Part shown: positions 27,895 to 37,148 of the stretch, one piece after another
Numbering within the stretch: position 1 is the first letter of the stretch
How the letters are laid out: each line of letters begins with the position of its first letter
Assembly (NCBI GenBank): GCA_049241565.1
Contig: JBMLQL010000047.1
Span: 62,001-126,000, forward strand
Length of the DNA: 64,000 bases
Source of the DNA: DZBG01 sp049241565
Lineage (GTDB): Bacteria > Bdellovibrionota > Bacteriovoracia > Bacteriovoracales > Bacteriovoracaceae
Direction of reading: 5' to 3'
Notes under the pieces: model-generated
The model's input: only the letters and a program-made list of their open reading frames with translations
The model's database searches: none
What the model was told of the DNA's origin: nothing
Program-made: the position numbers and the translations under genes

Positions 27895-29649
27895 TTACAT
27901 CTTATCAGGAGATTGTACCCCTAATATACTTAATCCCTTCTTAAGAATGATCCCCGTGGCCTCACATAGGCCTAAACGAGCCACTTTTAATTCAGGTGTC
28001 TCAGCATTGGCCACTGAAAGCTCAGCATAAAAACTATTAAACATTTTTGCCACGTCATACAAATACCCTGTCACTGGAATTGTTTTATAATGAGTCACCG
28101 CATTTTCGACCACGGAATTAAATTCAAGAAGCTTTTGTACAAGCTGAGATTCCAAAGGGTGAGAGAGTGCGCTTAAGGCCCCAAAGTTTTTTTCAATTCG
28201 TCCTTGTTTTTCAAGAAGAGACTGAATACGAGCATAAACGTACTGGATATAGGGACCTGACTCTCCATCGAGCTTGAGCCACTCTTTCATATCAAAAACA
28301 ATTTTTTTAGTCGTATCAACTCGAGTCATTCCGAATTTAATGGCCCCCACAGAAACAATATGAGCGGTTTCCTCAATTTCCTTCTCACTCCACTGTCCAA
28401 TATAGCGTGCAAGATATTCTGTTTTAATCATCTCTTTCATTTGATCAATAAGAGCTTGAATAGGAATGATGTTTCCTTTTCGCGAGCTCATAGGTCCATC
28501 AGGTAATTCCACAAAATCATACTGAAGATGAAAACAATCTTTGGCCTCTTTAAATCCCATTTTCTCTAAGACTTTAAAAACTTGAGCAAAGTGGTGGGCC
28601 TGACGTTTATCAACGACGTAAATACTTTTTTGAATTTTGTGATCTTGAAACTTCCGCCTTGCAAGCTCGATGTCTTTGGTGGCGTAGAGCCCGTTGCCAT
28701 CAGATTTGACGAGAAGACAGAAACCAAGTTTGTCTTCTGATAGATCACAACCTATGGCCCCTTCATCTTTAATGAAGAGACCTTTTTTGAAATACTCATC
28801 CACAAGCTTAAGTGAAGCTGAGTCTACTTCCGATTCCCAATACCACTGGTCAAACTTGACTCCCGCCCATTGATAGACATCGTTCATGAGATCAATAGAC
28901 CACTGACGAGTTTCGATCCAAAGATCAAAATATTCTCCCTGCTTTTTTTCAAGTTGTTTGAGAATTTCGGTGAGCTCTGCACGATTTTTATCTTCCATTT
29001 CAGATCCCTTTTGATCTTCAAGAAGATTGTGGGCACGAGAATACATTTGTCCTAACCAGGCCCCTTTGCGGCTAGCAGGTGGATTTTCGGTATTATGTTT
29101 TTTCATATACCAAAGACATTTCGCGACGTGAGTTCCTACGTCTCCAGGAAAAGTCGATGAGATGATCTCAAATCCTGCGTATTTCATCATCTCAATCACG
29201 GCCGCACCCAAACAAAGATTTCGCATATGTCCCACATGCATTTCCTTATGGGTGTTTGGTTGGGAGTACTCAACCATGGTCTTTGGTGTGTTATTGGTGA
29301 TTTTAGTTGTAAAAAGCTCGCCGGTTAAAATAGTCGGGAGCATATTTTTGGCCACGGCACCTGTATCAAAGAATAAATTCAAATAAGGCCCGGCTGCCTT
29401 AATCTGGGCCACACCAGAAGGAAGATCACCAACAAAACCTGCTAGTTCAGTTGATACTTGGGCCGGAGATTTTTTTAAATCCTTTGAGAGTTTAAAACAA
29501 GCAAAGGCCATATGACCGAGGTCTCGATTGGGCGTGGGACCTAAGGCGCTATAAATGTCAGCATCCGACCATTCTACTCCAAGTCTGGAGAGAAGGGGTT
29601 GGATGGATTTCGTGGCCAAATTCTTCAGAGGATCATGTTGTAAAAACAT
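27895..29649 (-). CDS. argS: Arginyl-tRNA synthetase
   Basis: A 584-residue class I synthetase of normal length. The N-terminal Add-1 domain is followed by VEYSQPNTHKEMHVGHMRN, with the HIGH-type motif as HVGH at 138-141. The KMSKS loop is replaced by MSSRKG (near 390), as is usual for ArgS. The C-terminal anticodon-binding domain includes YVYARIQSLL. It charges tRNA-Arg. It starts about 60 bp from a divergent secreted-protein gene and is followed by the PilZ gene. Confidence 0.96.
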   Translation of the reverse strand: MFLQHDPLKNLATKSIQPLLSRLGVEWSDADIYSALGPTPNRDLGHMAFACFKLSKDLKKSPAQVSTELAGFVGDLPSGVAQIKAAGPYLNLFFDTGAVAKNMLPTILTGELFTTKITNNTPKTMVEYSQPNTHKEMHVGHMRNLCLGAAVIEMMKYAGFEIISSTFPGDVGTHVAKCLWYMKKHNTENPPASRKGAWLGQMYSRAHNLLEDQKGSEMEDKNRAELTEILKQLEKKQGEYFDLWIETRQWSIDLMNDVYQWAGVKFDQWYWESEVDSASLKLVDEYFKKGLFIKDEGAIGCDLSEDKLGFCLLVKSDGNGLYATKDIELARRKFQDHKIQKSIYVVDKRQAHHFAQVFKVLEKMGFKEAKDCFHLQYDFVELPDGPMSSRKGNIIPIQALIDQMKEMIKTEYLARYIGQWSEKEIEETAHIVSVGAIKFGMTRVDTTKKIVFDMKEWLKLDGESGPYIQYVYARIQSLLEKQGRIEKNFGALSALSHPLESQLVQKLLEFNSVVENAVTHYKTIPVTGYLYDVAKMFNSFYAELSVANAETPELKVARLGLCEATGIILKKGLSILGVQSPDKM

Positions 29650-29663
29650 CAGGTTTCATCCGT

Positions 29664-29692
29664 TTGTGACGATAAATAATTTGTACTTATAA
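29664..29692 (+). promoter_or_regulatory. Sigma-70-like promoter of the 29708 gene
   Basis: TTGTGA at 29664-29669 and TTATAA at 29687-29692, separated by 17 bases, lie 15 bp before a GTG start with AAGGGA upstream. This is a good housekeeping-type promoter pattern. Confidence 0.55.
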
Positions 29693-29707
29693 ACTCTAAG
29701 GGAATCT

Positions 29708-30124
29708 GTGAAAAAAGTCATTAAACGACTTCTTTTTATCACCGCTTTTCTTGCTCTGCCAGTCCTGGCCCAGGAGCAAGAGAAAGAGAATTCTATGGTC
29801 TCAAAAGAGACAGAAAACTTTGAAGAGTTTGACACTGCCAGAGATGAGCTTTCTGAGAAGTATATGGCCGGGCCCCATCTTGTTTTTGACTGTGAGGATA
29901 AACATTGGGTCTGCGTGGCCGATGATGAGAAGAAAAATTGCGAAGCTGAGCGGGATGAGCTTAGGCTTAAAAAAGAGCGTCAGTTAACTTGTACCTTTTT
30001 TAGAACTTTTGAATCCAAAAAAGAGTGCTTCACTTACCAGCAGTCGTTAGTTTCAAATGCTACTGATCCGACATGGACTTGTACCGTCGATAAATGGCGT
30101 TTTCAGACAATCAAATTTGAATAG
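29708..30124 (+). CDS. Small secreted cysteine-containing protein of unknown function
   Basis: A 138-residue protein with a GTG start and a signal peptide (cleavage after VLAQ near residue 22). An acidic linker follows, then a region with six cysteines (CEDKHWVC, NCEAE, LTCTF, ECFTY and WTCTV). These are probably disulfide bonded in the periplasm. No family is recognised. The 3' end overlaps the convergent acetyltransferase gene by 14 bp. Confidence 0.68.
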   Translation: MKKVIKRLLFITAFLALPVLAQEQEKENSMVSKETENFEEFDTARDELSEKYMAGPHLVFDCEDKHWVCVADDEKKNCEAERDELRLKKERQLTCTFFRTFESKKECFTYQQSLVSNATDPTWTCTVDKWRFQTIKFE

Positions 30125-30545
30125 ACATTAAATAGTGGGGGCCAATACCTGGGATATTAAAAACATCTCCATGGGCCACGAATCCCACTTTCTGGTAAAA
30201 TCCCATGGCCGATTCTCTGGCATTACACCATAAAAGAGTACACTGATTTTGCTTAATGGCCGGAAGGGCCGTGCGAAGAAGAGCTGAACTAAGACCCTGT
30301 CCCTGATGTTCAGGAAGAGTGGCCATCCCACGAAGTCTAAATTGATAGGGGTCAGGGAATTGAGTGTTTCGTTCGAAATAAAATGACGCAACACTGACAA
30401 GTTTTTTGTCAACAAAAGCACCAAGATGAAAAGTAAGCTCGTCGGTATCACCATTAAAAATACAATCCTCAATCGTTCCATGCGGGCGCAGGATGCGATG
30501 GCGAATCGGATGAGTATCTACGGCTTTTATTCTTAAAACTTCCAC
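30111..30545 (-). CDS. GNAT-family N-acetyltransferase
   Basis: A 144-residue single GNAT domain. The acetyl-CoA loop is RGMATLPEHQGQGLSSALL (Q/RxxGxG/A pattern: QGQGLS). The C-terminal AMGFYQKVGF motif is typical of the family. It transfers an acetyl group to an amine of unknown identity. It is monocistronic and ends inside the convergent secreted-protein gene. Confidence 0.88.
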   Translation of the reverse strand: MEVLRIKAVDTHPIRHRILRPHGTIEDCIFNGDTDELTFHLGAFVDKKLVSVASFYFERNTQFPDPYQFRLRGMATLPEHQGQGLSSALLRTALPAIKQNQCTLLWCNARESAMGFYQKVGFVAHGDVFNIPGIGPHYLMSIQI

Positions 30546-30583
30546 GGCGCATAAGATAACGGCCTAGGAAGTCTTTGAAAAGT

Positions 30584-31219
30584 TTAAAAAAGAGAGAGCC
30601 TAATCAGGTGTTCAAGGCCCAATTTGGAAAGAGTTTGCGCAAACATTTCAAGCGCAAGATTAGGGAGTCCACTATCAGGGCCTTGCCAATTGGCCTTAAG
30701 AGTCAAAACACAAAATTTATCTAGTTCCTGGACACCAATTTCACCTTTAAGATTTTTAAGAAACCCGTGTTCGAAAACAAAAGGATAGTTACCCACACCA
30801 TTGATTCGTGGAAGTTTAAAGCTCATGATCATCGCATAAGGGAGAAGTGTGTGATCAATAGTGAAGGTGAGTTGAGTGGTGCTTGGGTTATAATCACTCT
30901 TCTTAATAAAATCGATAAACTTACTATAATTTTCGTAAAGGCCGATCTTTCGCATGGCCCGGACACAATTTCGTGGATGGACACCGGCCACAATAAGATC
31001 TAACTTTTGCTGTTTTTCAGAGGGAGAATTAACATCGGCATAGGCCAGGATATCACCCTGACTAAAAACTTTTTTTTGTGATGAGGTTAAAGAAATTTGA
31101 TTTGAAAGCATTGTTTCCAAACGCGTAAGCTGGGCCGTGTTGAGCTTCACACGCTCTGGAACCTGGGCCAGACACAACTTGCCGAAAAACATGGCCGTTA
31201 AAATAAAAATTCTCATCAT
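30584..31219 (-). CDS. Secreted protein of unknown function
   Basis: A 211-residue protein with a signal peptide (MMRIFILTAMFFGKLCLA). The mature part has an N-terminal helical segment, then a YAMIMSFKLPRINGVGNYPFVF beta-rich section that could be a START/SRPBCC-like ligand-binding fold. That resemblance is only a guess from strand pattern. Two cysteines (RNCVRAM and KFCVLTL) are present. It is divergent from the topoisomerase operon. Confidence 0.65.
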   Translation of the reverse strand: MMRIFILTAMFFGKLCLAQVPERVKLNTAQLTRLETMLSNQISLTSSQKKVFSQGDILAYADVNSPSEKQQKLDLIVAGVHPRNCVRAMRKIGLYENYSKFIDFIKKSDYNPSTTQLTFTIDHTLLPYAMIMSFKLPRINGVGNYPFVFEHGFLKNLKGEIGVQELDKFCVLTLKANWQGPDSGLPNLALEMFAQTLSKLGLEHLIRLSLF

Positions 31220-31312
31220 TGGTTGACCTAGTGTTCCTTGAATGATTAATCTTATCCTATTGATTTTCTTATCAGCAAGTTTTCAAGTATATTTTTTTCA
31301 AAGGATAGTACT

Positions 31313-33340
31313 ATGGCGGTAGAAGAAGTTAAGCGCCGTGGCGGTAAAGTTAAAGAAGCCTTAATCGAAAGTAAAGATCAGCGATGGCATTGCCGTAACC
31401 GTGTCTCATTAGTGTTTGGAAGTAATGATATTGAAGAGCTGGATACTTACGTTTATACGAAAGATTCAATCGATTTTAAAAAAGTAAATTTCCACCAGGC
31501 CAAATCTAAGGCCATTGAAGAGATCCTCGATAACAGTATCGATGAGTTCTACCGTGGACACGTCACAGAGATTCACGTCAATATTGCAGCTGATAAAAAA
31601 ACAGTCACAGTCCAAGATAATGGAATCGGATTTCCGACAACAAAAATCAAGGATGTTTATACTGAGTTTAGAACAGGCTCGAAATTTAAAGATGAAGATG
31701 TGGATGAAAAGGGATTTCTTTTTAGAACTCTCGGCCAAAATGGTCTTGGGGCCAGTGCGACATGTTTAACATCAGATAGCTTTAAGGCCACTGTTCGTCA
31801 TTATAATACAAAAAAAGAGCAAACCTATGAGTTCATTGATGGAGCTCTTAAGATCAATAAAACAAAAGAGAAGCCATTTAAGGGGCCCTCTGGAGTTAAG
31901 ATTGAATTTGTTCTCGCCAAAGAAGTTTACAAAAATAATATTGTCGATGAAGAGCTGTTAAGAAAACGTATTATTGACCTTGCTTATAATAATCCAGGCC
32001 TAACGTTCTTCTTTAATGCCGAAAAATATCAATATAAGAAAGGTCTTCTTGAGTTCGCTCAACGTATTGATCCTGAAACGGCCCAGCTTTTTGGTGAAGA
32101 AAAATTCATCTATGAAGGTGTGAATGGAAGAAACGCAAAATATAAAGCGCAGTTTGATATTCATCTTTCTCTTTGTATTGATAGAAAAAGTGATGAACGT
32201 GAGCGCATGATTTCATTTGTGAATTCAACTCCGACTTATGATGGCGGATTTCATCATGACCGTATTAAGCGTTTATTCATCAATGCTCTTAAAGAAAAAC
32301 TAGATAAAATCGCTCGTAAAGATAAGATCCAAATTGTGGATAACGATATTCTTGCAGGGATGACGATAGTGATTGGTATTATTATGCCAAATCCACGCTT
32401 TGAATCTCAGACGAAAAGAAAGCTGGTTCGAGATAATCATCTTGAAAAGGCCCTTGAAACTTTTATGAATGATCATGTTGAAAAATTTATTCGTAAGAAT
32501 AAAGAGTTCATGGATTTTGTTGTTGAAAGAGCAAAGTCACGCCAGCGCATGATGGACCTTAAAGATGCTTCGAAACTTGCTAAAAAAGGGAAGAAGCAAA
32601 GAGTTGAAAAGCTCCTTGATGCTAATGAGAGAAAAGATCGCACGAAGTGCTCGCTCTTTATTTGCGAGGGTGATTCGGCTATTGGTGGTCTTCGTTCGGC
32701 GCGAGATAAACTTTATCAAGGTGGAATCGCTCTGAAGGGTAAGCCTATGAACGTTTCTCAGGCCTCGATTAAAGAAGTGATTGAGAATCAAGAATTCGCT
32801 GACATTATGAGTTCCGTAGGACTCGCCATTGGGCAGAAAGCTGATCCAAAAGAAATGCGTTACTCAAAAATTGTCTTCCTGGCCGATTCAGATGTGGACG
32901 GTGGTCATATCAATACTCTTCTAACAAATTTCTTTTTTACATTCTGGCCCGAAATGTTTGAGCAAGGAATGATTCAAGTAGCGAAAGCTCCACTATTTGA
33001 GGTCATTACAGATAAAGGAACTCTTTACTGTGAGACTCAAGACGATCTTGAAAAATTAAAAAAACAAAAAGATGTGAAAATTAAAGAGATTCAGCGAAAT
33101 AAGGGACTTGGAGAAATGAGCCAGGAAGCCTTTAAACACGTGATGAGTCGCAAGGAATACACACGTATTTCAGTGAAAGACATGAAAGCTTCAAAATCAA
33201 TGCTTGAAACTTGTTTCGGCAAAGAGTCGCAGCTTCGAAAAGATCTTCTCATTGATTCTGATGATGTGGGAGTGGACTTAACAAGTCTTCTTGGAACGAC
33301 TGTAGCAAAAAAGAAAAAGAAACCTGAAGCGAGAGCGTAA
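31313..33340 (+). CDS. Divergent type IIA topoisomerase subunit B (ParE/GyrB-like)
   Basis: A 675-residue GHKL-Toprim protein. The ATPase has EEILDNSIDEF, VQDNGIGFP and GQNGLGAS. The Toprim domain has CEGDSA and the DSDVDGGH metal site, followed by QRNKGLGEM. The RPGMYIG motif near the start of bacterial GyrB/ParE is absent: the corresponding place reads CRNRVSLVFGS. It forms the ATP-driven half of a type IIA enzyme with the subunit encoded 5 bp downstream. GyrB or ParE cannot be assigned on sequence alone. AAAGGA precedes the ATG at good spacing. Confidence 0.88.
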   Translation: MAVEEVKRRGGKVKEALIESKDQRWHCRNRVSLVFGSNDIEELDTYVYTKDSIDFKKVNFHQAKSKAIEEILDNSIDEFYRGHVTEIHVNIAADKKTVTVQDNGIGFPTTKIKDVYTEFRTGSKFKDEDVDEKGFLFRTLGQNGLGASATCLTSDSFKATVRHYNTKKEQTYEFIDGALKINKTKEKPFKGPSGVKIEFVLAKEVYKNNIVDEELLRKRIIDLAYNNPGLTFFFNAEKYQYKKGLLEFAQRIDPETAQLFGEEKFIYEGVNGRNAKYKAQFDIHLSLCIDRKSDERERMISFVNSTPTYDGGFHHDRIKRLFINALKEKLDKIARKDKIQIVDNDILAGMTIVIGIIMPNPRFESQTKRKLVRDNHLEKALETFMNDHVEKFIRKNKEFMDFVVERAKSRQRMMDLKDASKLAKKGKKQRVEKLLDANERKDRTKCSLFICEGDSAIGGLRSARDKLYQGGIALKGKPMNVSQASIKEVIENQEFADIMSSVGLAIGQKADPKEMRYSKIVFLADSDVDGGHINTLLTNFFFTFWPEMFEQGMIQVAKAPLFEVITDKGTLYCETQDDLEKLKKQKDVKIKEIQRNKGLGEMSQEAFKHVMSRKEYTRISVKDMKASKSMLETCFGKESQLRKDLLIDSDDVGVDLTSLLGTTVAKKKKKPEARA

Positions 33341-33345
33341 ATTTT

Positions 33346-34779
33346 ATGGCCGAACAAAAATACATCCACTCAATGACTGCGGTTCCTCTTCATGATCTTG
33401 TGAAAGAGGAGTATAGAACTTATCAAATTTATACGTTGATGGACCGAGCGATCCCTTATCTTCAAGATGGGTTGAAGCCTTCTCAACGTCGTATTCTTTT
33501 TACTCTTTGGAAGAACTCAAATAAAGGTCTGGTTAAAGTCAGCTCTTTAACTGGTCTTGTTCTTACTCTCCATCCCCATGGCCCGGCTTCAGTAGAGCAA
33601 TCAATTGTTAACCTGGCCCAGGATTATGCTTTCTCTAACAACTATCCTCTAGTTGATAAGAAAGGATATTTCGGAGAGAGAATGGAGACTCAGGCAGCAG
33701 CGGCCCGATATATCGAGGCTAAATTAGGAAAAGTAGCTGAGCTTCTTCTTTTTGATGATATGAACCAAGTTCAGATGGTTCCCAATTATGATGAAAAAGT
33801 GATGGAGCCAGTGGGTCTTCTTCCAAAACTTCCGATTATGCTTTTAAACGGAGCCGAAGGAATTGGAACAGGATTCTCTTCTGTTATTCCAAGCTATAAC
33901 CATGAAGATATCGTGAAATCGATGATCTCTTTTGTGGAAACTGGAAAGATCAAAAAGATTAAGCCTTACTTCCGCTATTACACTGGAAAAGTGGAGCAGG
34001 ACGAGAAAGGCAAAATCATTACTCGTATGGCGTTTAAGCAAGTGGGAGAGAAGATTTTCATCACTGAAGTGCCTAAGGGATACGATGCTCAGAAAATTTA
34101 TCGCCATTTAAATAAGCATATGGATGCGGATTTCCTTAAAGACTATATCGATTCATCAGTAGATAACACCATCAATATCGAGCTTATCTTTAAGCGTGGG
34201 CAGACACCTTCTTTAGAGGAAGTGGAAAGCATCATGGGAGCGTCTTCATCGATTGCTCCAAACTTCACTCTTATTAACGAGAAAGGTGTAAAAGTTTTCC
34301 AAGAAGTGGAAGAGATCCTTGAGGTTTTCACGGCCCAACGATTGATCATTACGAAGAGACGTTACGAGCTATTAATTAAAGATTATGAAGAGCGTCTCAC
34401 AAAAAATAATGAGATCATTCGCTTCATCAGAGAAAAGCATTATGCTATCGCTGAAAAGAAGGCCAATCGTAAGGATTATATCGATTACCTCACGAAATCT
34501 AAATTTACTTACGCTGAATACCTCGCTGATATGGCCATCTATAGAATGACTAAAGAAGAAGTAGAGAAGCGTCTTCTTCTTATCAAGGAAGAGACAAGTG
34601 CCCTTAATGAATTCAGAAAGATCCTTAAATCGCCCGAAATGATTAAGAAAAAACTTATCGCCGAGCTTGAAGATGTGAGTAAAAAACTCTCAATTATCAT
34701 GGATGAGAAAGAAAAAGAGAAAAAGCGCGTTGCGGCAAAAGGCCATGGGCAGAAGCCGGCCAGTAAAACGCGACAGTAG
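33346..34779 (+). CDS. Divergent, C-terminally short type IIA topoisomerase subunit A (ParC/GyrA-like)
   Basis: A 477-residue protein containing only the winged-helix, tower and coiled-coil breakage-reunion core. The catalytic pair is Arg121-Tyr122 (AAARYIEAKL). The C-terminal beta-pinwheel of GyrA/ParC is absent, and the protein ends in a basic KGHGQKPASKTRQ-type tail. The positions equivalent to GyrA Ser83 and Asp87 read Ala81 and Gln85 (HPHGPASVEQ). Lacking a pinwheel, it is expected to relax or decatenate rather than supercoil. It is in an operon with the ATPase subunit, followed by a strong terminator. Confidence 0.88.
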   Translation: MAEQKYIHSMTAVPLHDLVKEEYRTYQIYTLMDRAIPYLQDGLKPSQRRILFTLWKNSNKGLVKVSSLTGLVLTLHPHGPASVEQSIVNLAQDYAFSNNYPLVDKKGYFGERMETQAAAARYIEAKLGKVAELLLFDDMNQVQMVPNYDEKVMEPVGLLPKLPIMLLNGAEGIGTGFSSVIPSYNHEDIVKSMISFVETGKIKKIKPYFRYYTGKVEQDEKGKIITRMAFKQVGEKIFITEVPKGYDAQKIYRHLNKHMDADFLKDYIDSSVDNTINIELIFKRGQTPSLEEVESIMGASSSIAPNFTLINEKGVKVFQEVEEILEVFTAQRLIITKRRYELLIKDYEERLTKNNEIIRFIREKHYAIAEKKANRKDYIDYLTKSKFTYAEYLADMAIYRMTKEEVEKRLLLIKEETSALNEFRKILKSPEMIKKKLIAELEDVSKKLSIIMDEKEKEKKRVAAKGHGQKPASKTRQ

Positions 34780-34810
34780 AAGTAAGACTTTTCAGATAGA
34801 CACATAGTTG

Positions 34811-34852
34811 ACTCTTCTGATTCAATAACTCATTGAATCAGAGGAGTTTTTT
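34811..34852 (+). terminator. Terminator hairpin overlapping the next gene's Shine-Dalgarno
   Basis: A 16-bp stem (34811-34826 with 34832-34847, one G-U pair) and a 5-base loop are followed by T6. The right arm contains AGAGGAG at 34840-34846, the Shine-Dalgarno of the gene starting at 34853. The structure can both terminate the topoisomerase operon and hide the downstream ribosome site. Confidence 0.85.
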
Positions 34853-36199
34853 ATGAATAAGTTACTCGTCCTTGCCCTTATGGCATCTGTCTCTGCCTTT
34901 GCAAAAGCACCGGCCAATCTACCTAAGTCATTTTCTCACGGATCATCAAAGGCCGTATTTGTTGATTTTAAAACTGCTAACTACGATATCACTTATGATG
35001 GAGCATCTAAATCAGCTTCTGTTGTAGCGACTATTGAGTTTGAGTCTTTCGAAAAAGGTCATCCTGTTTTCGATCTTGTGGCGACTCCAACATCTGTGGT
35101 TCTTGACTCATCTGAAGTTGAAGCTCCAGCAGTAAAGACTCCTTCATCGGAAACAACAGTACGTGTGATCAGCACTGAAGTTGCAGCTGGAAAACATAAA
35201 CTTGTGGTTAAGGCCCCTGTTTCTGAACTTGTAAGCTTTACAAACTCAGGCGTGAAGTCTGCCTTCTGGACTTCAGATCTTTCTGAGAGAAACTTCCTTG
35301 AAAGATACCTTCCGGCCAATCTTGAATTTGATACAGTAAAAATGAAATTCAATATCAGCTTCAAAAATATCTCTGCTTCTCAAATGATTTATACAAATGG
35401 TGTTGTGACTGGTTCAGGAGAGAATTTCTCTGTGGCCTATCCAGAATACTATAACTGCTCAGCGATTTTCTTCCATACAGTCCCTAAAGACACTGTGGCC
35501 GAAACTCGTTTTGTCTTCAAATCAACTGACGGACGTGATCTTCCAGTGGTGATTTATCTTCCTGCAGGTGGATGGTCGACAAATTCAACTCTAGAGAAAT
35601 TTAAGAGCGCCACCATCGAAATCCTTCAAGAACTTGAAGCTGACTACGGTCCTTTCCCACACCCATCTGTGACTATCTATAATGCTGGTCAGGGTGGTAT
35701 GGAGTACCATGGGGCAACAATGACTTCATTCAGTGCTCTTGGGCATGAGCTTATCCATAGCTATTTTGCTCGTGGAGTCATGCCGGCCAATGGAAATGCT
35801 GGTTGGATGGATGAAGCGATTGCTTCTTGGAGAGATAATAATTATCCAACACTTTCATCTTTAAGTGGCTCGTCTCGCATGTCTTCTCACCCATACTACC
35901 GTCGTATCACAGATACAGCGGCGTACTCGTTTGGAGCGCGTTTTATGGCCTTCCTTGATGGTAAATTCAAGGAGCAAGGCGGATTAAAAACTTATCTTCG
36001 TTATATGCTAGATAATAATCTTTTCTCGCCACTTTCAATTGATCAATACATCTCTGAGATGGAAGCTCATTATGGAAAGAGTGTGAAAGAAGATTTCAAA
36101 CGCTATACTTTTGGAAGTTCAAACAAATTCATGAAAATGAAAGATGAGCATCCAGTTCATAAAAAACTTGGCCTAGAAGAGCTTAAGAATTTACTGTAA
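34853..36199 (+). CDS. Secreted M1-like (gluzincin) metallopeptidase
   Basis: A 448-residue protein with a signal peptide (MNKLLVLALMASVSAFA). The catalytic site is HELIH at 298-302 with Glu321 eighteen residues later (HExxH-X18-E, the M1 pattern), preceded by GGMEYHG in the place of GAMEN. The catalytic domain is preceded by beta domains resembling M1 or DUF domains. It is exported and probably digests peptides or proteins in the periplasm or outside. Its start lies directly after a terminator-like hairpin, so expression may be conditional. Confidence 0.85.
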   Translation: MNKLLVLALMASVSAFAKAPANLPKSFSHGSSKAVFVDFKTANYDITYDGASKSASVVATIEFESFEKGHPVFDLVATPTSVVLDSSEVEAPAVKTPSSETTVRVISTEVAAGKHKLVVKAPVSELVSFTNSGVKSAFWTSDLSERNFLERYLPANLEFDTVKMKFNISFKNISASQMIYTNGVVTGSGENFSVAYPEYYNCSAIFFHTVPKDTVAETRFVFKSTDGRDLPVVIYLPAGGWSTNSTLEKFKSATIEILQELEADYGPFPHPSVTIYNAGQGGMEYHGATMTSFSALGHELIHSYFARGVMPANGNAGWMDEAIASWRDNNYPTLSSLSGSSRMSSHPYYRRITDTAAYSFGARFMAFLDGKFKEQGGLKTYLRYMLDNNLFSPLSIDQYISEMEAHYGKSVKEDFKRYTFGSSNKFMKMKDEHPVHKKLGLEELKNLL

Positions 36200-36202
36200 T
36201 TA

Positions 36203-37054
36203 TTATTTTAGATGAGCAGATTGGTGACGATGAATAATCTCACCACTGCTCGTTTTGTGAACGCATTCACCATCTCGTCTTAATTCGATCTGAAGTACTT
36301 CTGGAACTCCATCATCAAAAGCAACATACTTACTCTGAGCGGCTGGGCCTCTTAAAGCACTGGCCCCTAAGAGAGAATTACTACCAGTATTGATATTATA
36401 AAGATCAGCTAGTTTATTGATATCTGCCTGAAAGGGATCTGGGCGAATATCGACAAAACTGATTGATGGGTACATCACTGATGTGGATTTTAAGCTGTAG
36501 GGAGTGTCACTTGTATGCTTAAGTCCAAGAACATGGCCAAATTCGTGTAGGGCCACAGTTCCTAAATCATACCCAGCAGATCCATCAATGGTGAAGTTAC
36601 TATGTTGAGTATTGAACATCATATCAGCTTGAACCATCACGTGATACTCGCTTGTGGTTCCTTTATTGTAGGCAAAATAACTTATGTTCACGAGAGCAAG
36701 AATATAACTATTATAGGGCCAGGGACTTGTCTGGTAGATTCCTATTCTATTATCGGAGCTCATCCCTAAAAAATTGCTTGTACTAATCTCTGGAACTTTG
36801 CCCGCTTGAAAATTAAACCAGTCCTCACTCATACCGTGGGCAGTCTCCCATTTCTCAGCAGCAACTCTTAGGACTTCTTTTTCATTGTCTTCAAAGGATT
36901 GGGAAACATAGATATTAAGTGGAAAGGGATTTCCATCCCAAAACATTGGAGCAGAAGGATTGGCGGAGCCACCAACTGTGACTTTGACCTCATCTTTTTT
37001 TATGCACGAACACAGCAGAACTAAAATAAGAACAGCAGGTAATGATTTAGACAT
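36203..37054 (-). CDS. Matrixin-like (M10) zinc metalloprotease, probable lipoprotein
   Basis: A 283-residue protein. A short signal ends in LCSC (lipid-attached Cys17 possible, though the Cys at -2 is unusual). The metzincin zinc motif HEFGHVLGLKH is at 170-180 and the Met-turn at Met194 (SVMYPS). Metzincins cleave proteins using zinc. It converges with the M1-like gene with a 3-bp gap, so two exported metallopeptidases of different clans face each other. Attachment to a membrane is likely but not proven. Confidence 0.88.
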   Translation of the reverse strand: MSKSLPAVLILVLLCSCIKKDEVKVTVGGSANPSAPMFWDGNPFPLNIYVSQSFEDNEKEVLRVAAEKWETAHGMSEDWFNFQAGKVPEISTSNFLGMSSDNRIGIYQTSPWPYNSYILALVNISYFAYNKGTTSEYHVMVQADMMFNTQHSNFTIDGSAGYDLGTVALHEFGHVLGLKHTSDTPYSLKSTSVMYPSISFVDIRPDPFQADINKLADLYNINTGSNSLLGASALRGPAAQSKYVAFDDGVPEVLQIELRRDGECVHKTSSGEIIHRHQSAHLK

Positions 37055-37148
37055 GAACTCCCCAAGCTAGGCACTAATATATTTATCGGTGCTGCCAGGG
37101 GAATTCTTAGATTAAAAAGTGCGAAGAAATAAAAGGGTGTTAGGATTG

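Noticed and set aside
30128..30481. A 117-residue minus-strand frame overlapping the acetyltransferase
   Set aside because: It is an out-of-frame shadow; the GNAT frame carries the motifs.
37055..37148. Possible terminator with GGCAC and GTGC arms after talC
   Set aside because: The stem is imperfect and has no U tract on either strand.
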